Assembly (NCBI GenBank): GCA_030744875.1
Contig: JASLPR010000035.1
Coordinates: 1 to 41,552, forward strand
DNA from: Chloroflexota bacterium
GTDB taxonomy: Bacteria; Chloroflexota; UBA11872; VXNJ01
Length of the DNA stretch: 41,552 bases
Direction of reading: 5' to 3'
The notes beneath the pieces are model-generated. The model saw only the letters and a list, made by a program, of their open reading frames with translations, was not told the origin of the DNA and did not search any database. This document shows, piece by piece, positions 33,155 through 40,999 of the stretch (positions are counted from its first letter, which is position 1; every line of letters begins with the position of its first letter). Made by a program: the position numbers and the translations under genes.

Positions 33155-34042
33155 TTGACCACCGCCGACATACGCGACCGACTGCAACACGGCCTCCTGT
33201 TCGACGGCGCCATGGGCACGATGCTTGGGGCCGCCGACGACAAGACCTGGAAAGTCCCCGAAGAGCTCAACCTCAACGACCCCGACCGCGTCCGCGGCGT
33301 CCACCGCGCCTACGCCGAAGCCGGCGCCGACGTCATTGCCACCAACACCTTCGGCGGCAACCGCATCCGCCTTGAACGCGCCGGCTTCGCCGACCGCGTC
33401 GAAGAGTTCAACGTTGCCGCCGCCCTTCTCGCCCGCGAAGCCAGCGGCGACGACGTACTGGTCGCTGGCGATATCGGCCCCAGCGGCGAGTTCATGGAAC
33501 CGCTCGGCGAGCGTTCCCGCGAAGAGTTCGTCGCCGCCTTCACCGAGCAGGCCGCCGCCCTTGCCGCCGGCGGTTGCGATCTGTTGCTCATCGAGACCAT
33601 GAGCGACCTCGGCGAGACCGGCGTGGCCATCGAAGCCGCGCTCACCACCGGCCTGCCGGTCATCGCCACCATGAGCTTCGACACCGCCGGCCGCACCATG
33701 ATGGGCGTCAGCCCGGCCGACGCCGCCATTCAACTCGCCGAAATGGGCGTCATCGCAGTGGGCGCGAACTGCGGCATGGGTCCTGACGAGATGACCCCGG
33801 TCCTTGAGCAGATGCACGAAGCGGCCCCTGACACGCCGGTGCTCGGCCAGTCCAACGCCGGCATGCCCCGGATCGACGGCGAGCACGTCCACTACGACTG
33901 CACCCCAGCCGAGATGGCGGCCCACGCCGAGGCCTGGCTCGCCGCCGGTATTCAGTTAATCGGTTCCTGCTGCGGCAGCACTCCCGAGCACGTCGGCGCG
34001 CTGCGCGCGGTCCTCGACCGCCACCAGGCCGCCAACTCCTAA
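33155..34042 (+). CDS. Stand-alone homocysteine S-methyltransferase (MetH/BHMT-type) domain
   Basis: 295-residue Hcy-binding TIM barrel as found in MetH, BHMT and MmuM. Zinc ligands are Cys206 (GANCG), Cys272 and Cys273 (GSCCGS), positions that match the domain in MetH very closely. The start LLFDGAMGTML is the classical first motif, followed by VIATNTFGGNR. The enzyme would transfer a methyl group to homocysteine or a similar thiol. Only this domain is present: no folate, cobalamin or reactivation domain follows. It uses a TTG start with a strong ribosome binding site. It is the first gene of a plus-strand operon with two UroD-like genes (30-base and 25-base gaps), which suggests that it accepts a methyl group mobilised by them or by an absent corrinoid protein (inference). 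Confidence 0.87.
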   Translation: MTTADIRDRLQHGLLFDGAMGTMLGAADDKTWKVPEELNLNDPDRVRGVHRAYAEAGADVIATNTFGGNRIRLERAGFADRVEEFNVAAALLAREASGDDVLVAGDIGPSGEFMEPLGERSREEFVAAFTEQAAALAAGGCDLLLIETMSDLGETGVAIEAALTTGLPVIATMSFDTAGRTMMGVSPADAAIQLAEMGVIAVGANCGMGPDEMTPVLEQMHEAAPDTPVLGQSNAGMPRIDGEHVHYDCTPAEMAAHAEAWLAAGIQLIGSCCGSTPEHVGALRAVLDRHQAANS

Positions 34043-34072
34043 ACCCCAACCAAGCGAAGCGAGCCGCCATCC

Positions 34073-35164
34073 ATGCCCATCCAGTTCGACCCCGCCCGCT
34101 GGGACACCATCCACACCGACGCCGCCGCCTGGTGGGCCGGCGAGCTTGACCGCCCGCTGATGCAGGTGCGGCTTCGCGGGCTCGATCCCGGTCGGCCCGA
34201 GCCCGACATTCCCGAAGACCGTTTCACCACCCACTACGACCCTTCGATCTCCGCCGAGCGGGTCGTCGATCGCTGGGATTACGACCTCAGCCGCACGAAG
34301 TTCCTGGGCGACGCCTTCCCCAACATCTGGCCCAACTTCGGCGCCGGCGCGGTCGCCGCCTTCCTCGGCGCCGACATCCACAACACCGATGACACCACCT
34401 GGTTCATCCCCAAATCAGTGCAGGAAATCGCCGACATCCAGCTCGATTACGACCCGGCCGAGCGATGGTTCAATCGCGCCAAAGACATCTGCCAGGCCGC
34501 CATCGACCGCTGGCAGGGCGCGGTGCAGGTGGACATGGTCGACCTCGGCGGCACCATCGATGTCATCTCCACCTTCCGCCCCTCCGAGTTGCTGCTGCTG
34601 GACCTCTACGACAGCCCCGACGAGGTCGAGCGCCTCAACTGGCAGATCCACGAAAACTGGCTGCGCTACTTCGCGGAATTCAACCAGATCCTGCAGCCGG
34701 CCAATCGCGGCTACACCGCCTGGACGCCGATATTTTCCCCCGAGCCCTACTACATGCACCAGTGCGACTTCTGCTACATGCTCAGCCCGGACATGTTTGA
34801 GCGCTTCGTCAAACCCCAGCTCGTCGCCGCGTTCCAGACGATGCCCCACGCCTTCTATCACCTGGACGGACCCGGCCAGCTCAACCATCTGGATTCCTTC
34901 CTCGAGATCGAAGAGCTCAAAGGCATCCAGTGGGTCCCCGGCGCCGGCGTCGCCGACGAAGGCGGCTGGCCCGAGGTCTATCAAAAGATCCGCGCCGCCG
35001 GCAAGCTGGTCCAGATCGGGGTCAGCGACGGGCCGCAGATGGAAATCTTCGACCGCATCATCGACCAGGTCGGCAGTGCCGAGGGCCTGGTCTGGATCTA
35101 CAAAGGCGACATCTCCGAAGAAGACGAGATCATGCGTTTCCTTGAGAAGTACGGCGCCGCCTAG
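34073..35164 (+). CDS. UroD-superfamily methyltransferase-like protein, tandem copy 1
   Basis: 363-residue protein related to uroporphyrinogen decarboxylase/MtaA-type cobalamin methyltransferases. The sequence begins MPIQFDPARWDTIHTDAAAWWAGELDRP. The distinctive part is CDFC at 231-234 and then FYHLDGPGQLNHLDSF, where His263-x-Asp265-Gly replaces the His-x-Cys-Gly zinc motif of MtaA. The barrel end contains IQWVPGAGV and LVWIYKGDISEED. The ATG follows an AGCGAGCCGCC leader that recurs almost unchanged in front of the second copy. It is flanked by the homocysteine methyltransferase domain and by its paralogue. The methyl donor is unknown. Confidence 0.85.
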   Translation: MPIQFDPARWDTIHTDAAAWWAGELDRPLMQVRLRGLDPGRPEPDIPEDRFTTHYDPSISAERVVDRWDYDLSRTKFLGDAFPNIWPNFGAGAVAAFLGADIHNTDDTTWFIPKSVQEIADIQLDYDPAERWFNRAKDICQAAIDRWQGAVQVDMVDLGGTIDVISTFRPSELLLLDLYDSPDEVERLNWQIHENWLRYFAEFNQILQPANRGYTAWTPIFSPEPYYMHQCDFCYMLSPDMFERFVKPQLVAAFQTMPHAFYHLDGPGQLNHLDSFLEIEELKGIQWVPGAGVADEGGWPEVYQKIRAAGKLVQIGVSDGPQMEIFDRIIDQVGSAEGLVWIYKGDISEEDEIMRFLEKYGAA

Positions 35165-35189
35165 CCGCCAGAACAACAGCGAGCCCGCC

Positions 35190-36281
35190 CTGCCCATCGA
35201 ATTCGACCAACCGCGCTGGGACACCATTCGCGCCGACGCCCGCGCCTGGTGGGCCGGCGAACTGGATCGCCCGCTGATGCAGGCCCGGCTCACCGGGCTC
35301 GACCCCGGCCGACCCGAGCCGGACCTGCCACAGGACGAATACGCCAGCCGCTACGACCCGTCCGTCTCGCCGGAGCGCATCGTCGAGCGCTGGGAATACG
35401 ATCTCTGCCGCACCCGTTTCCTGGGCGATGCCTTCCCGACCGTCAAGCCCTTCTTCGGCGCCGGCGCCGCCGCCGCCTTTCTCGGCGCCAACATCCACAA
35501 CACCGAGCACACGTCCTGGTTCGTCCCCAAAGAGGTCCGCGCGATCGCCGACCTCGACCTGCCGTATCTCCCCGACGACCCCTGGCTTCGGCGCGCCCGC
35601 GAGGTCACCGGCGCCGCCATCGACCACTTCCGGGGCAGCGTCCAAGTGGCCATGGTCGATCTCGGCGGGACGCTTGACGTCCTCTCCAGCTTCCGCCCCT
35701 CCAATCTGCTGCTGACCGACCTCTACGACAGCCCCGAAGACGTAATCCGGCTCAACTGGCAAATCCACGAAGGTTGGTTCCGGCTCTTCGACGAATTCAA
35801 CGAGATCCTGCAGCCGGTCAACCCGGCCTACACCGCGTGGACGCCACTTTTCTCCGAAGTGCCCTACTACATGTTCCAGTGCGACTTCTGCTACATGATC
35901 GGTCCCGAGCATTTCGAGCGGTTCGTCAAACCCGAGATCGCCGCCGCCTGCGGCCGCGTCCCACACGCCTTCTACCACCTCGACGGATCGGGCCAACTAC
36001 CCCACCTGGACTCGCTGCTGGAGATCGACGAACTGACCGGCATCCAGTGGGTCCCCGGCGGCGGCGTACCGGAGGAAGACACCTGGCCCGAGGTCTACCG
36101 CAAAATCCGCGATGCCGGTAAATTGGTCCAGATCGGCGTCGAACCGGGTGTTTCCGCGCAGGCCTTCGCGCGCATCGTCGACCAACTGGGCGATGCCACC
36201 GGCCTGGCCTGGATCTACTGGGGCGACATCTCCGAGGAAGACACCATTATGCCGGTGCTCGAGAAGTTCGGGGCCGCCTAG
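35190..36281 (+). CDS. UroD-superfamily methyltransferase-like protein, tandem copy 2 (CTG start)
   Basis: 363-residue paralogue of the preceding protein, aligned throughout: PIEFDQPRWDTIRADARAWWAGELDRP, then QCDFCYMIGPEHFERF, and HLDG-SGQLPHLDSLLEIDEL with the same His-x-Asp-Gly. The codon aligned to the ATG of copy 1 is CTG; no ATG, GTG or TTG lies closer, and the leader AGCGAGCCCGCC parallels that of copy 1, so CTG is the likely start (or a mutated ATG). The two copies probably arose by local duplication. The stop forms a CTAG overlap with the stop of the convergent UroD-like gene. Confidence 0.82.
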   Translation: MPIEFDQPRWDTIRADARAWWAGELDRPLMQARLTGLDPGRPEPDLPQDEYASRYDPSVSPERIVERWEYDLCRTRFLGDAFPTVKPFFGAGAAAAFLGANIHNTEHTSWFVPKEVRAIADLDLPYLPDDPWLRRAREVTGAAIDHFRGSVQVAMVDLGGTLDVLSSFRPSNLLLTDLYDSPEDVIRLNWQIHEGWFRLFDEFNEILQPVNPAYTAWTPLFSEVPYYMFQCDFCYMIGPEHFERFVKPEIAAACGRVPHAFYHLDGSGQLPHLDSLLEIDELTGIQWVPGGGVPEEDTWPEVYRKIRDAGKLVQIGVEPGVSAQAFARIVDQLGDATGLAWIYWGDISEEDTIMPVLEKFGAA

Positions 36282-37420
36282 CCGATCACAAGCTCCGGTC
36301 GAAAACTGCGCGCCTCGTCGAACATCGCCAGCAAGTTCTCCGTCGGCACGTCCGGCTGCACGTTGTGGACCGCGCTCAGGATGTAACCGCCGCCCTCACC
36401 GAGCACCCCAACCCGGTCGCGCACCTCGGCCCGCACCTCGTCCTCCGTACCGAAAGGCAAGGTCTGCTGGGTGTCCATCGCGCCCCAGAAACTGAGCCGG
36501 TCGCCGAAACGCTCCTTCAGGGCCCGTGGCTCCATGTCCCGCGCCGAAACCTGGATCGGATTCAACACCTGCACGCCGATCTCGATCAGGTCGTCAATCA
36601 CGTCCACCACCGAACCGCAGGTGTGCATCCCGATGAAGGCTTCCGGCGCGCCCCGGCGCACCGCCTCGAACACCTTGCGATGCCGGGGCATGATGACCTT
36701 GCGGTAGGTATCCGGCGATACCTGCAGGCCGTTCTGAGCCCCGATGTCATCGCCCAGGAAGATGATGTCGCAGAGGTCCCCGGCGGCCTTCAGTTGGGCA
36801 TCGATCACCGGCAGCAGGACCTCGAGCAAAGCATCCAGCAGCGCCCCGATCACCTCCTGGTCGCCGGCCATGTCGTAGTACCAGTCCTCGAAGCCGCGCA
36901 GGTACTGACTCAGGTGCACGATCGATCCGCGCACGCCCATACAGACCGCCCGATCCGAGCCATCCCGGGCCGCCTGCACGCGCTCGCGCAGGCCGCGGGT
37001 CCGTTCCGCGTCGTGCGGGTCCGGCCAGGGGTGTTTCGCGATGTCCGCCACGGTGATTTCGCCGGCCAGCGGGCCGGTGTCTTGGTCGTAGTAGAGGCCG
37101 TCCTCCGGCATGCGCCGGGTCACCCCCCACTCGTCGGTGTAATGGGTACCGATTTCATCGCCATCCAGCACCACCGCCGGGTCGGTGTTCACGAACTCGA
37201 TATCCACGTCCAGCGCGTCCTGCACCGAGCCGTGCACGCCGGCCACCTGCTGCATCACGTCCAGGATCTCCGGCGGCGGCACCGCCAAGCCCAGCTTCTT
37301 TGCCAGGTTGCGGTATGCGGTCAGGTGGATCGAACTGGCCCGTCCCCCGCCCAAGTCCATCGGCACCCGGTCCGGCGTCTCATGCCGCAACGCCGCCAGC
37401 ACTCGTTCTCGGTGAGTCAT
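36278..37420 (-). CDS. UroD-superfamily methyltransferase-like protein with His-x-Cys-Gly
   Basis: 380-residue UroD-like protein: TIM barrel with MTHRERVLAALRHETPDRVPMDLGG at the start and the zinc-type motif MHTCGSVVDVIDDLIEIG, His266-x-Cys268-Gly, as in MtaA/CmuA. It ends AVHNVQPDVPTENLLAMFDEA. The third cysteine ligand typical of MtaA (CxxxxP) is replaced by QPDVP, so it may be a UroD-like protein of another branch. The ATG follows GGGGAGGG. It is transcribed toward the tandem pair and away from the nitroreductase. A TATTAT-like box lies near 37501-37506. Confidence 0.87.
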   Translation of the reverse strand: MTHRERVLAALRHETPDRVPMDLGGGRASSIHLTAYRNLAKKLGLAVPPPEILDVMQQVAGVHGSVQDALDVDIEFVNTDPAVVLDGDEIGTHYTDEWGVTRRMPEDGLYYDQDTGPLAGEITVADIAKHPWPDPHDAERTRGLRERVQAARDGSDRAVCMGVRGSIVHLSQYLRGFEDWYYDMAGDQEVIGALLDALLEVLLPVIDAQLKAAGDLCDIIFLGDDIGAQNGLQVSPDTYRKVIMPRHRKVFEAVRRGAPEAFIGMHTCGSVVDVIDDLIEIGVQVLNPIQVSARDMEPRALKERFGDRLSFWGAMDTQQTLPFGTEDEVRAEVRDRVGVLGEGGGYILSAVHNVQPDVPTENLLAMFDEARSFRPELVIG

Positions 37421-37538
37421 TCAAACCCTCCCCGGCGCCTTTCGCTCCGCTCCGAAAGCCCATCCCCACCCACCGGCGCCGCCAATCCTGATTCACGCCC
37501 ATAATAGCGCCACCGCCCCTCAATCTCCCCGACCGGAC

Positions 37539-37544
37539 TAAACT
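37539..37544 (+). promoter_or_regulatory. Candidate -10 box (TAAACT) for the nitroreductase
   Basis: TAAACT lies 39 bases before the ATG, in the divergent region with the UroD-like gene. A TATTAT box for the opposite strand lies at about 37501-37506. No -35 is evident. Confidence 0.35.
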
Positions 37545-37582
37545 ACAGGCCGCCGCATTTGACCTCGGGTAAGGGAGTCACC

Positions 37583-38188
37583 ATGCACAAGCCGGCCGTC
37601 ACCGACGCGCCCCTGATCGACGCCATCAACGACCGCTGGAGCGCGCTCGCCTACGACCCGGATCGCGAAATCGCCCCGGCCGATCTGCGCACTTTGCTTG
37701 AGGCCGCGCGCTGGGCGCCATCGGCCCGCAACGAGCAGCCCTGGCGCTTCATCGTCCTCGACGGCACGGTCCCCGAAGCCCGCGAGAAGGCCCGCGACTC
37801 GTTGCCCAAGAGCAACTTCTTCGCCAAGGCCGCCCCACTCATGCTCTTGGCCGTCGCCCGCGGCGTCTACAAGTACTCCGGCGACTTCGTCGACCACCGC
37901 AATCCCTGGGCCCAATGGGACACCGGCGCCGCCGTCCAAACGCTGCTGCTGCAGGCCGTCACGATGGGCATCTACGGGCGCGAACTCGGGCTCTTCGACC
38001 TGGGCCAACTGCGCCAGGACTTGGAGATTCCGGAAGCCTACGAACTCGGCGTCCTGATCGCCATGGGCTACCCCGGCGACCCCGACAACCTGACCAGCAA
38101 CTCCCGCGCCGTCCACGAGAAGGCTCGCGCGCGCCGGCCGCTGGAAGACATCGCCTTCGTTGGCACCTGGGGCGAATCCATCAAGTAG
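37583..38188 (+). CDS. Nitroreductase-family FMN protein
   Basis: 201-residue nitroreductase-fold flavoprotein. FMN-binding features are present: RWSALAYDPDREI with an early Arg, then EAARWAPSARNEQPWRFIVLDG, and GAAVQTLLLQAVTMGIYG. Such enzymes use NAD(P)H to reduce nitro groups, quinones or other acceptors; the native substrate is unknown. The ATG is chosen because TAAGGGAG lies five bases upstream; an earlier TTG in frame is not needed. It stands alone, divergent from the UroD-like gene and convergent with the thiamine-diphosphate enzyme. Confidence 0.9.
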   Translation: MHKPAVTDAPLIDAINDRWSALAYDPDREIAPADLRTLLEAARWAPSARNEQPWRFIVLDGTVPEAREKARDSLPKSNFFAKAAPLMLLAVARGVYKYSGDFVDHRNPWAQWDTGAAVQTLLLQAVTMGIYGRELGLFDLGQLRQDLEIPEAYELGVLIAMGYPGDPDNLTSNSRAVHEKARARRPLEDIAFVGTWGESIK

Positions 38189-38219
38189 CGAATCCAGTGG
38201 CGGGCAATTGACGCCGCCC

Positions 38220-38246
38220 TAAAGAAGAAACGGCCTGTGGCCGCTA
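38220..38246 (-). terminator. Terminator of the TPP-enzyme operon, stop-fused hairpin with T-rich tail
   Basis: On the minus strand the TAG stop is followed directly by CGGCC-ACA-GGCCG, then TTTCTTCTTTA. The 5-bp GC stem with ACA loop and pyrimidine tail match the terminator at 26708-26735. Confidence 0.7.
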
Positions 38247-39908
38247 CTCGGGGACGACCGGCGTCGGCGCCAGCACGTCCGGATCCGAGCGCACGTCCAC
38301 AACCACCGGCCGGTCCATCGCCAGCGCCTCTTTGAGCGCCCCGGCGATCTCGCCCGGCTCGGTGACCCGGATACCGACGCAGCCCATCGACTCCGCCACC
38401 TTCGCAAAGTCGATGTCGTCGAAGACCCACAGCGCGTCGCCGCCGCCGCCCGGCCCGCCATAGGCCCGTTCCACCGCCGCGCGACCCTGGTTCAACGAGC
38501 GGTTGTTGTTCACCACCGTCACCGTATTGATCCCGCAGCGCCGCGCCGTCTCCAGTTCGCTCAGGTGGTACCAGAAGCCGCCGTCGCCAGTGAAGCAGAT
38601 CACCGGCCGTTCCGGCGCCGCGCACTTCGCACCCAGCGCCGCCGGGAACGCCCAGCCCAACGAACCGGCGCAACGGATGAAGTTCTGCCCCGGCCGGGTC
38701 AGGTCGATCATCGTCCCGGTCCATATTCCGGCGTGGCCGGTATCCGATACCAGCACCGCGTCGTCCGGTAGGAACTCCGTGATCTCCCGGCACAACCGCT
38801 CCGGCCGGACCGGCACCGCGTCCGACATAAACAGCGGCTCCAGTTCCTCCCGCCACTCCTGCACGAGCCCGGCCGCCCGCTCCGCCCACGCGCCGTCCCG
38901 TCCGCCGTCACCCAGCACATCCAGCAGCGCCTGTATTGACGCTTTTGCGTCGCCCTGCACGCCGGCCATCGTCGGGTAGCTGCTGCCGATCGCCGCCGCC
39001 TCGATATCGATCTGCACCGTCGTCGTCCCCTCGGCCGGCACCCGCCAGAATTCGGTCGTCATCCCGCCCGCGCGGCTGCCCACGAACAGCACCACGTCCG
39101 CCTCCCAGACCACGCGGTTGGCGCACCAACGCGAGTACGAACCGACCACCCCCACGGACAGTTCATGATCCTCAGCGATGGTCCCCTTGCCGTTCAGCGA
39201 TGTCGCCACCGGCGTCCGCAGCCGTTCCGCCAGCGCCACGATCTCCTTCTCCGCGCCCGAGGCCCGGACCCCGCCACCAGCCACCATCACCGGCCGTTTC
39301 GCCCCTTCCAGTACCTTCGCGGCCGCCCGAATCGACTCCGGGTCGGGCCGCGGCCGGAACGCCGGATAGCTCTTGAAGGCCTCTTCGACCACCACGTCCA
39401 TCTCCGCCTCGTCGGTCTCCACCATTTCCGCCGTGAAGCCCAGCAGCTCGACGTGGGCTGGGGCCGGCGAGCCGGATGTCATCTCCCGAAACGCCTGCCG
39501 CAGCACCACCGGTAATTCGCTCGCCGCGTCGGCGTAGACGTTGTACTTCGTCACCGGCTCAAACAGCGGCCAGTGGTTCACTTCCTGGTAGCCGTCGCGG
39601 TAGCGCTGGATCGCCGGCCGTCGACCGGTGATCGCCAGCACCGGCGCCCGCCCCAGATAGGCATCCTGCAGCCCCGCCGCCAGGTTCGCCGCCCCCACCG
39701 ACTGCGCGATCGCCACCCCCGGTCGGTGCGAAACCCGCGCGTAGCCGTCCGCCATGTAGGCCGCCGCCTTTTCGGTGTGGCAGAGCACCCGCTGGATGCC
39801 CAGACGTTCCATTTCCACCAGTGCCCGATTGGTCACGAACGGCACGAAAAACACGCTTCCGACTCCGCAGCCGTGCAGCATCTCCGCCAGGTATTTCGCG
39901 CCGTTCAT
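38244..39908 (-). CDS. Thiamine-diphosphate enzyme (acetolactate synthase/decarboxylase-like)
   Basis: 554-residue TPP enzyme with three domains: the pyrimidine-binding domain with catalytic Glu46 (CHTEKAAAYMADGYAR), a central domain (GAKRPVMVAGGGVRASGAEKEI) and the diphosphate-binding domain with GDGGFWYHLSELETARRCGINTVTVVNNN (441-469). It could decarboxylate or ligate a 2-oxo acid; the substrate is not predictable, and classic acetolactate synthase has an FAD-dependent partner that is not seen. It is the last gene of an operon with two UroD-like genes 18 bases upstream. The ATG has GAGAGGA about ten bases upstream. Confidence 0.9.
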   Translation of the reverse strand: MNGAKYLAEMLHGCGVGSVFFVPFVTNRALVEMERLGIQRVLCHTEKAAAYMADGYARVSHRPGVAIAQSVGAANLAAGLQDAYLGRAPVLAITGRRPAIQRYRDGYQEVNHWPLFEPVTKYNVYADAASELPVVLRQAFREMTSGSPAPAHVELLGFTAEMVETDEAEMDVVVEEAFKSYPAFRPRPDPESIRAAAKVLEGAKRPVMVAGGGVRASGAEKEIVALAERLRTPVATSLNGKGTIAEDHELSVGVVGSYSRWCANRVVWEADVVLFVGSRAGGMTTEFWRVPAEGTTTVQIDIEAAAIGSSYPTMAGVQGDAKASIQALLDVLGDGGRDGAWAERAAGLVQEWREELEPLFMSDAVPVRPERLCREITEFLPDDAVLVSDTGHAGIWTGTMIDLTRPGQNFIRCAGSLGWAFPAALGAKCAAPERPVICFTGDGGFWYHLSELETARRCGINTVTVVNNNRSLNQGRAAVERAYGGPGGGGDALWVFDDIDFAKVAESMGCVGIRVTEPGEIAGALKEALAMDRPVVVDVRSDPDVLAPTPVVPE

Positions 39909-39926
39909 TCTTGCCAGATCCTCTCT

Positions 39927-40979
39927 TTACGCCGGCGACACCTCTCGCGCCGCCAGGTCTTCCACCGCTTCCACGATGGCTCGCAGATTCTCCTCCGGCG
40001 CCTGCATCGGCACCGCGCACTCCGGCGAGATCACATCGATCCCGGCCGCGTACAGTTCTTCGACTTCGCCCTTCACGTCCGCCGGCGTCCCGTTCATCAG
40101 CGCCTTCACGTTGCTCACGTTCCCCACCAGCGGGAAGTCACCCACCGCCAGCTTCGCCGCCCGCGGGTCGTTCTCATTCGCGAAGTGAAACGCCGCGAAC
40201 CCGGCCTCTTTGAAGTGCTCGATCCGGTCCAGCGTCGCCCCGCAGCAGTGCAGCACCACCGGCGCCTCGATTTGCGGCACGATCTCCCGGTGCACCGGCA
40301 GCAGGAAGTCCCGGTACGTCTCACCCCGCACCAGGTCGCCGGTCGAATGATCCGCCAGGGTCACGATGTCCGCCCCGGCCGCGATCTGCGCGTTCGCGAA
40401 CATCACCGAAACCTGCTTCAACCCTTCCAGGCAGGCGTGCACATCATCCGGCTCCAGCAGCACGTTGATCAGGAACTCCTGCACCCCGAACATGTTGTAC
40501 GAAAGCGTCCACGGCCCCATCGCCTTGCCCACCACGCACGCCTCCGGGTGCCGCCACCGCAGTTCCGCTATCGCGTCCAGGATCGCCTTCGTTTCCGGCT
40601 TGTCCAGGAAGTCCTTCGGTATCTCAATCTCCCCCGGCCCCACCCAGCAGGGAGGCTGCTTGCAACCCGGCATCCTAGGCCCGGTCACCACGCGCCCGTC
40701 CTCCACCACCCAGTCGTCCTCGCCCCAATCGATCGCCGCCCCCAGCGCCGCCGCCCCCGAGATCAACCCGAAGTACGGCATCACCGTGTCGAAGCCCAGT
40801 TCCGTGTAGCTCAACTCCGCCAAACCGACCATTGTGTCGGTGTCGTAGTGCGCCTCCGGGAACGAAAACCCGGTCCGCCGCATTTGTCCGTAGGTCGCCG
40901 CCGACACGATGTTTCCCACCGCCCGCCGGTCGACCTCCCCACCGGTCACCGCCGCCAGCATCCGTTCCCTCGGTGTCAT
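39927..40979 (-). CDS. MtaA-like UroD-superfamily methyltransferase
   Basis: 350-residue protein closest of the five to MtaA/MtbA, which transfer methyl groups from a corrinoid protein to coenzyme M-type thiols using zinc. All three zinc ligands are in place: His244 and Cys246 (LHCCGATL) and Cys321 (ISPECAVP). The opening MTPRERMLAAVTGGEVDRRAVG and GGVVDW-like acidic stretches fit the family. The ATG has GGGGGAGATC just upstream. It sits 20 bases downstream of the partial UroD-like gene and 18 bases upstream of the TPP-enzyme gene, so all three form one operon. No corrinoid-binding protein or MtaB-like gene is in the window. Confidence 0.87.
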   Translation of the reverse strand: MTPRERMLAAVTGGEVDRRAVGNIVSAATYGQMRRTGFSFPEAHYDTDTMVGLAELSYTELGFDTVMPYFGLISGAAALGAAIDWGEDDWVVEDGRVVTGPRMPGCKQPPCWVGPGEIEIPKDFLDKPETKAILDAIAELRWRHPEACVVGKAMGPWTLSYNMFGVQEFLINVLLEPDDVHACLEGLKQVSVMFANAQIAAGADIVTLADHSTGDLVRGETYRDFLLPVHREIVPQIEAPVVLHCCGATLDRIEHFKEAGFAAFHFANENDPRAAKLAVGDFPLVGNVSNVKALMNGTPADVKGEVEELYAAGIDVISPECAVPMQAPEENLRAIVEAVEDLAAREVSPA

Positions 40980-40999
40980 GATCTCCCCCTGCTCCCCCC

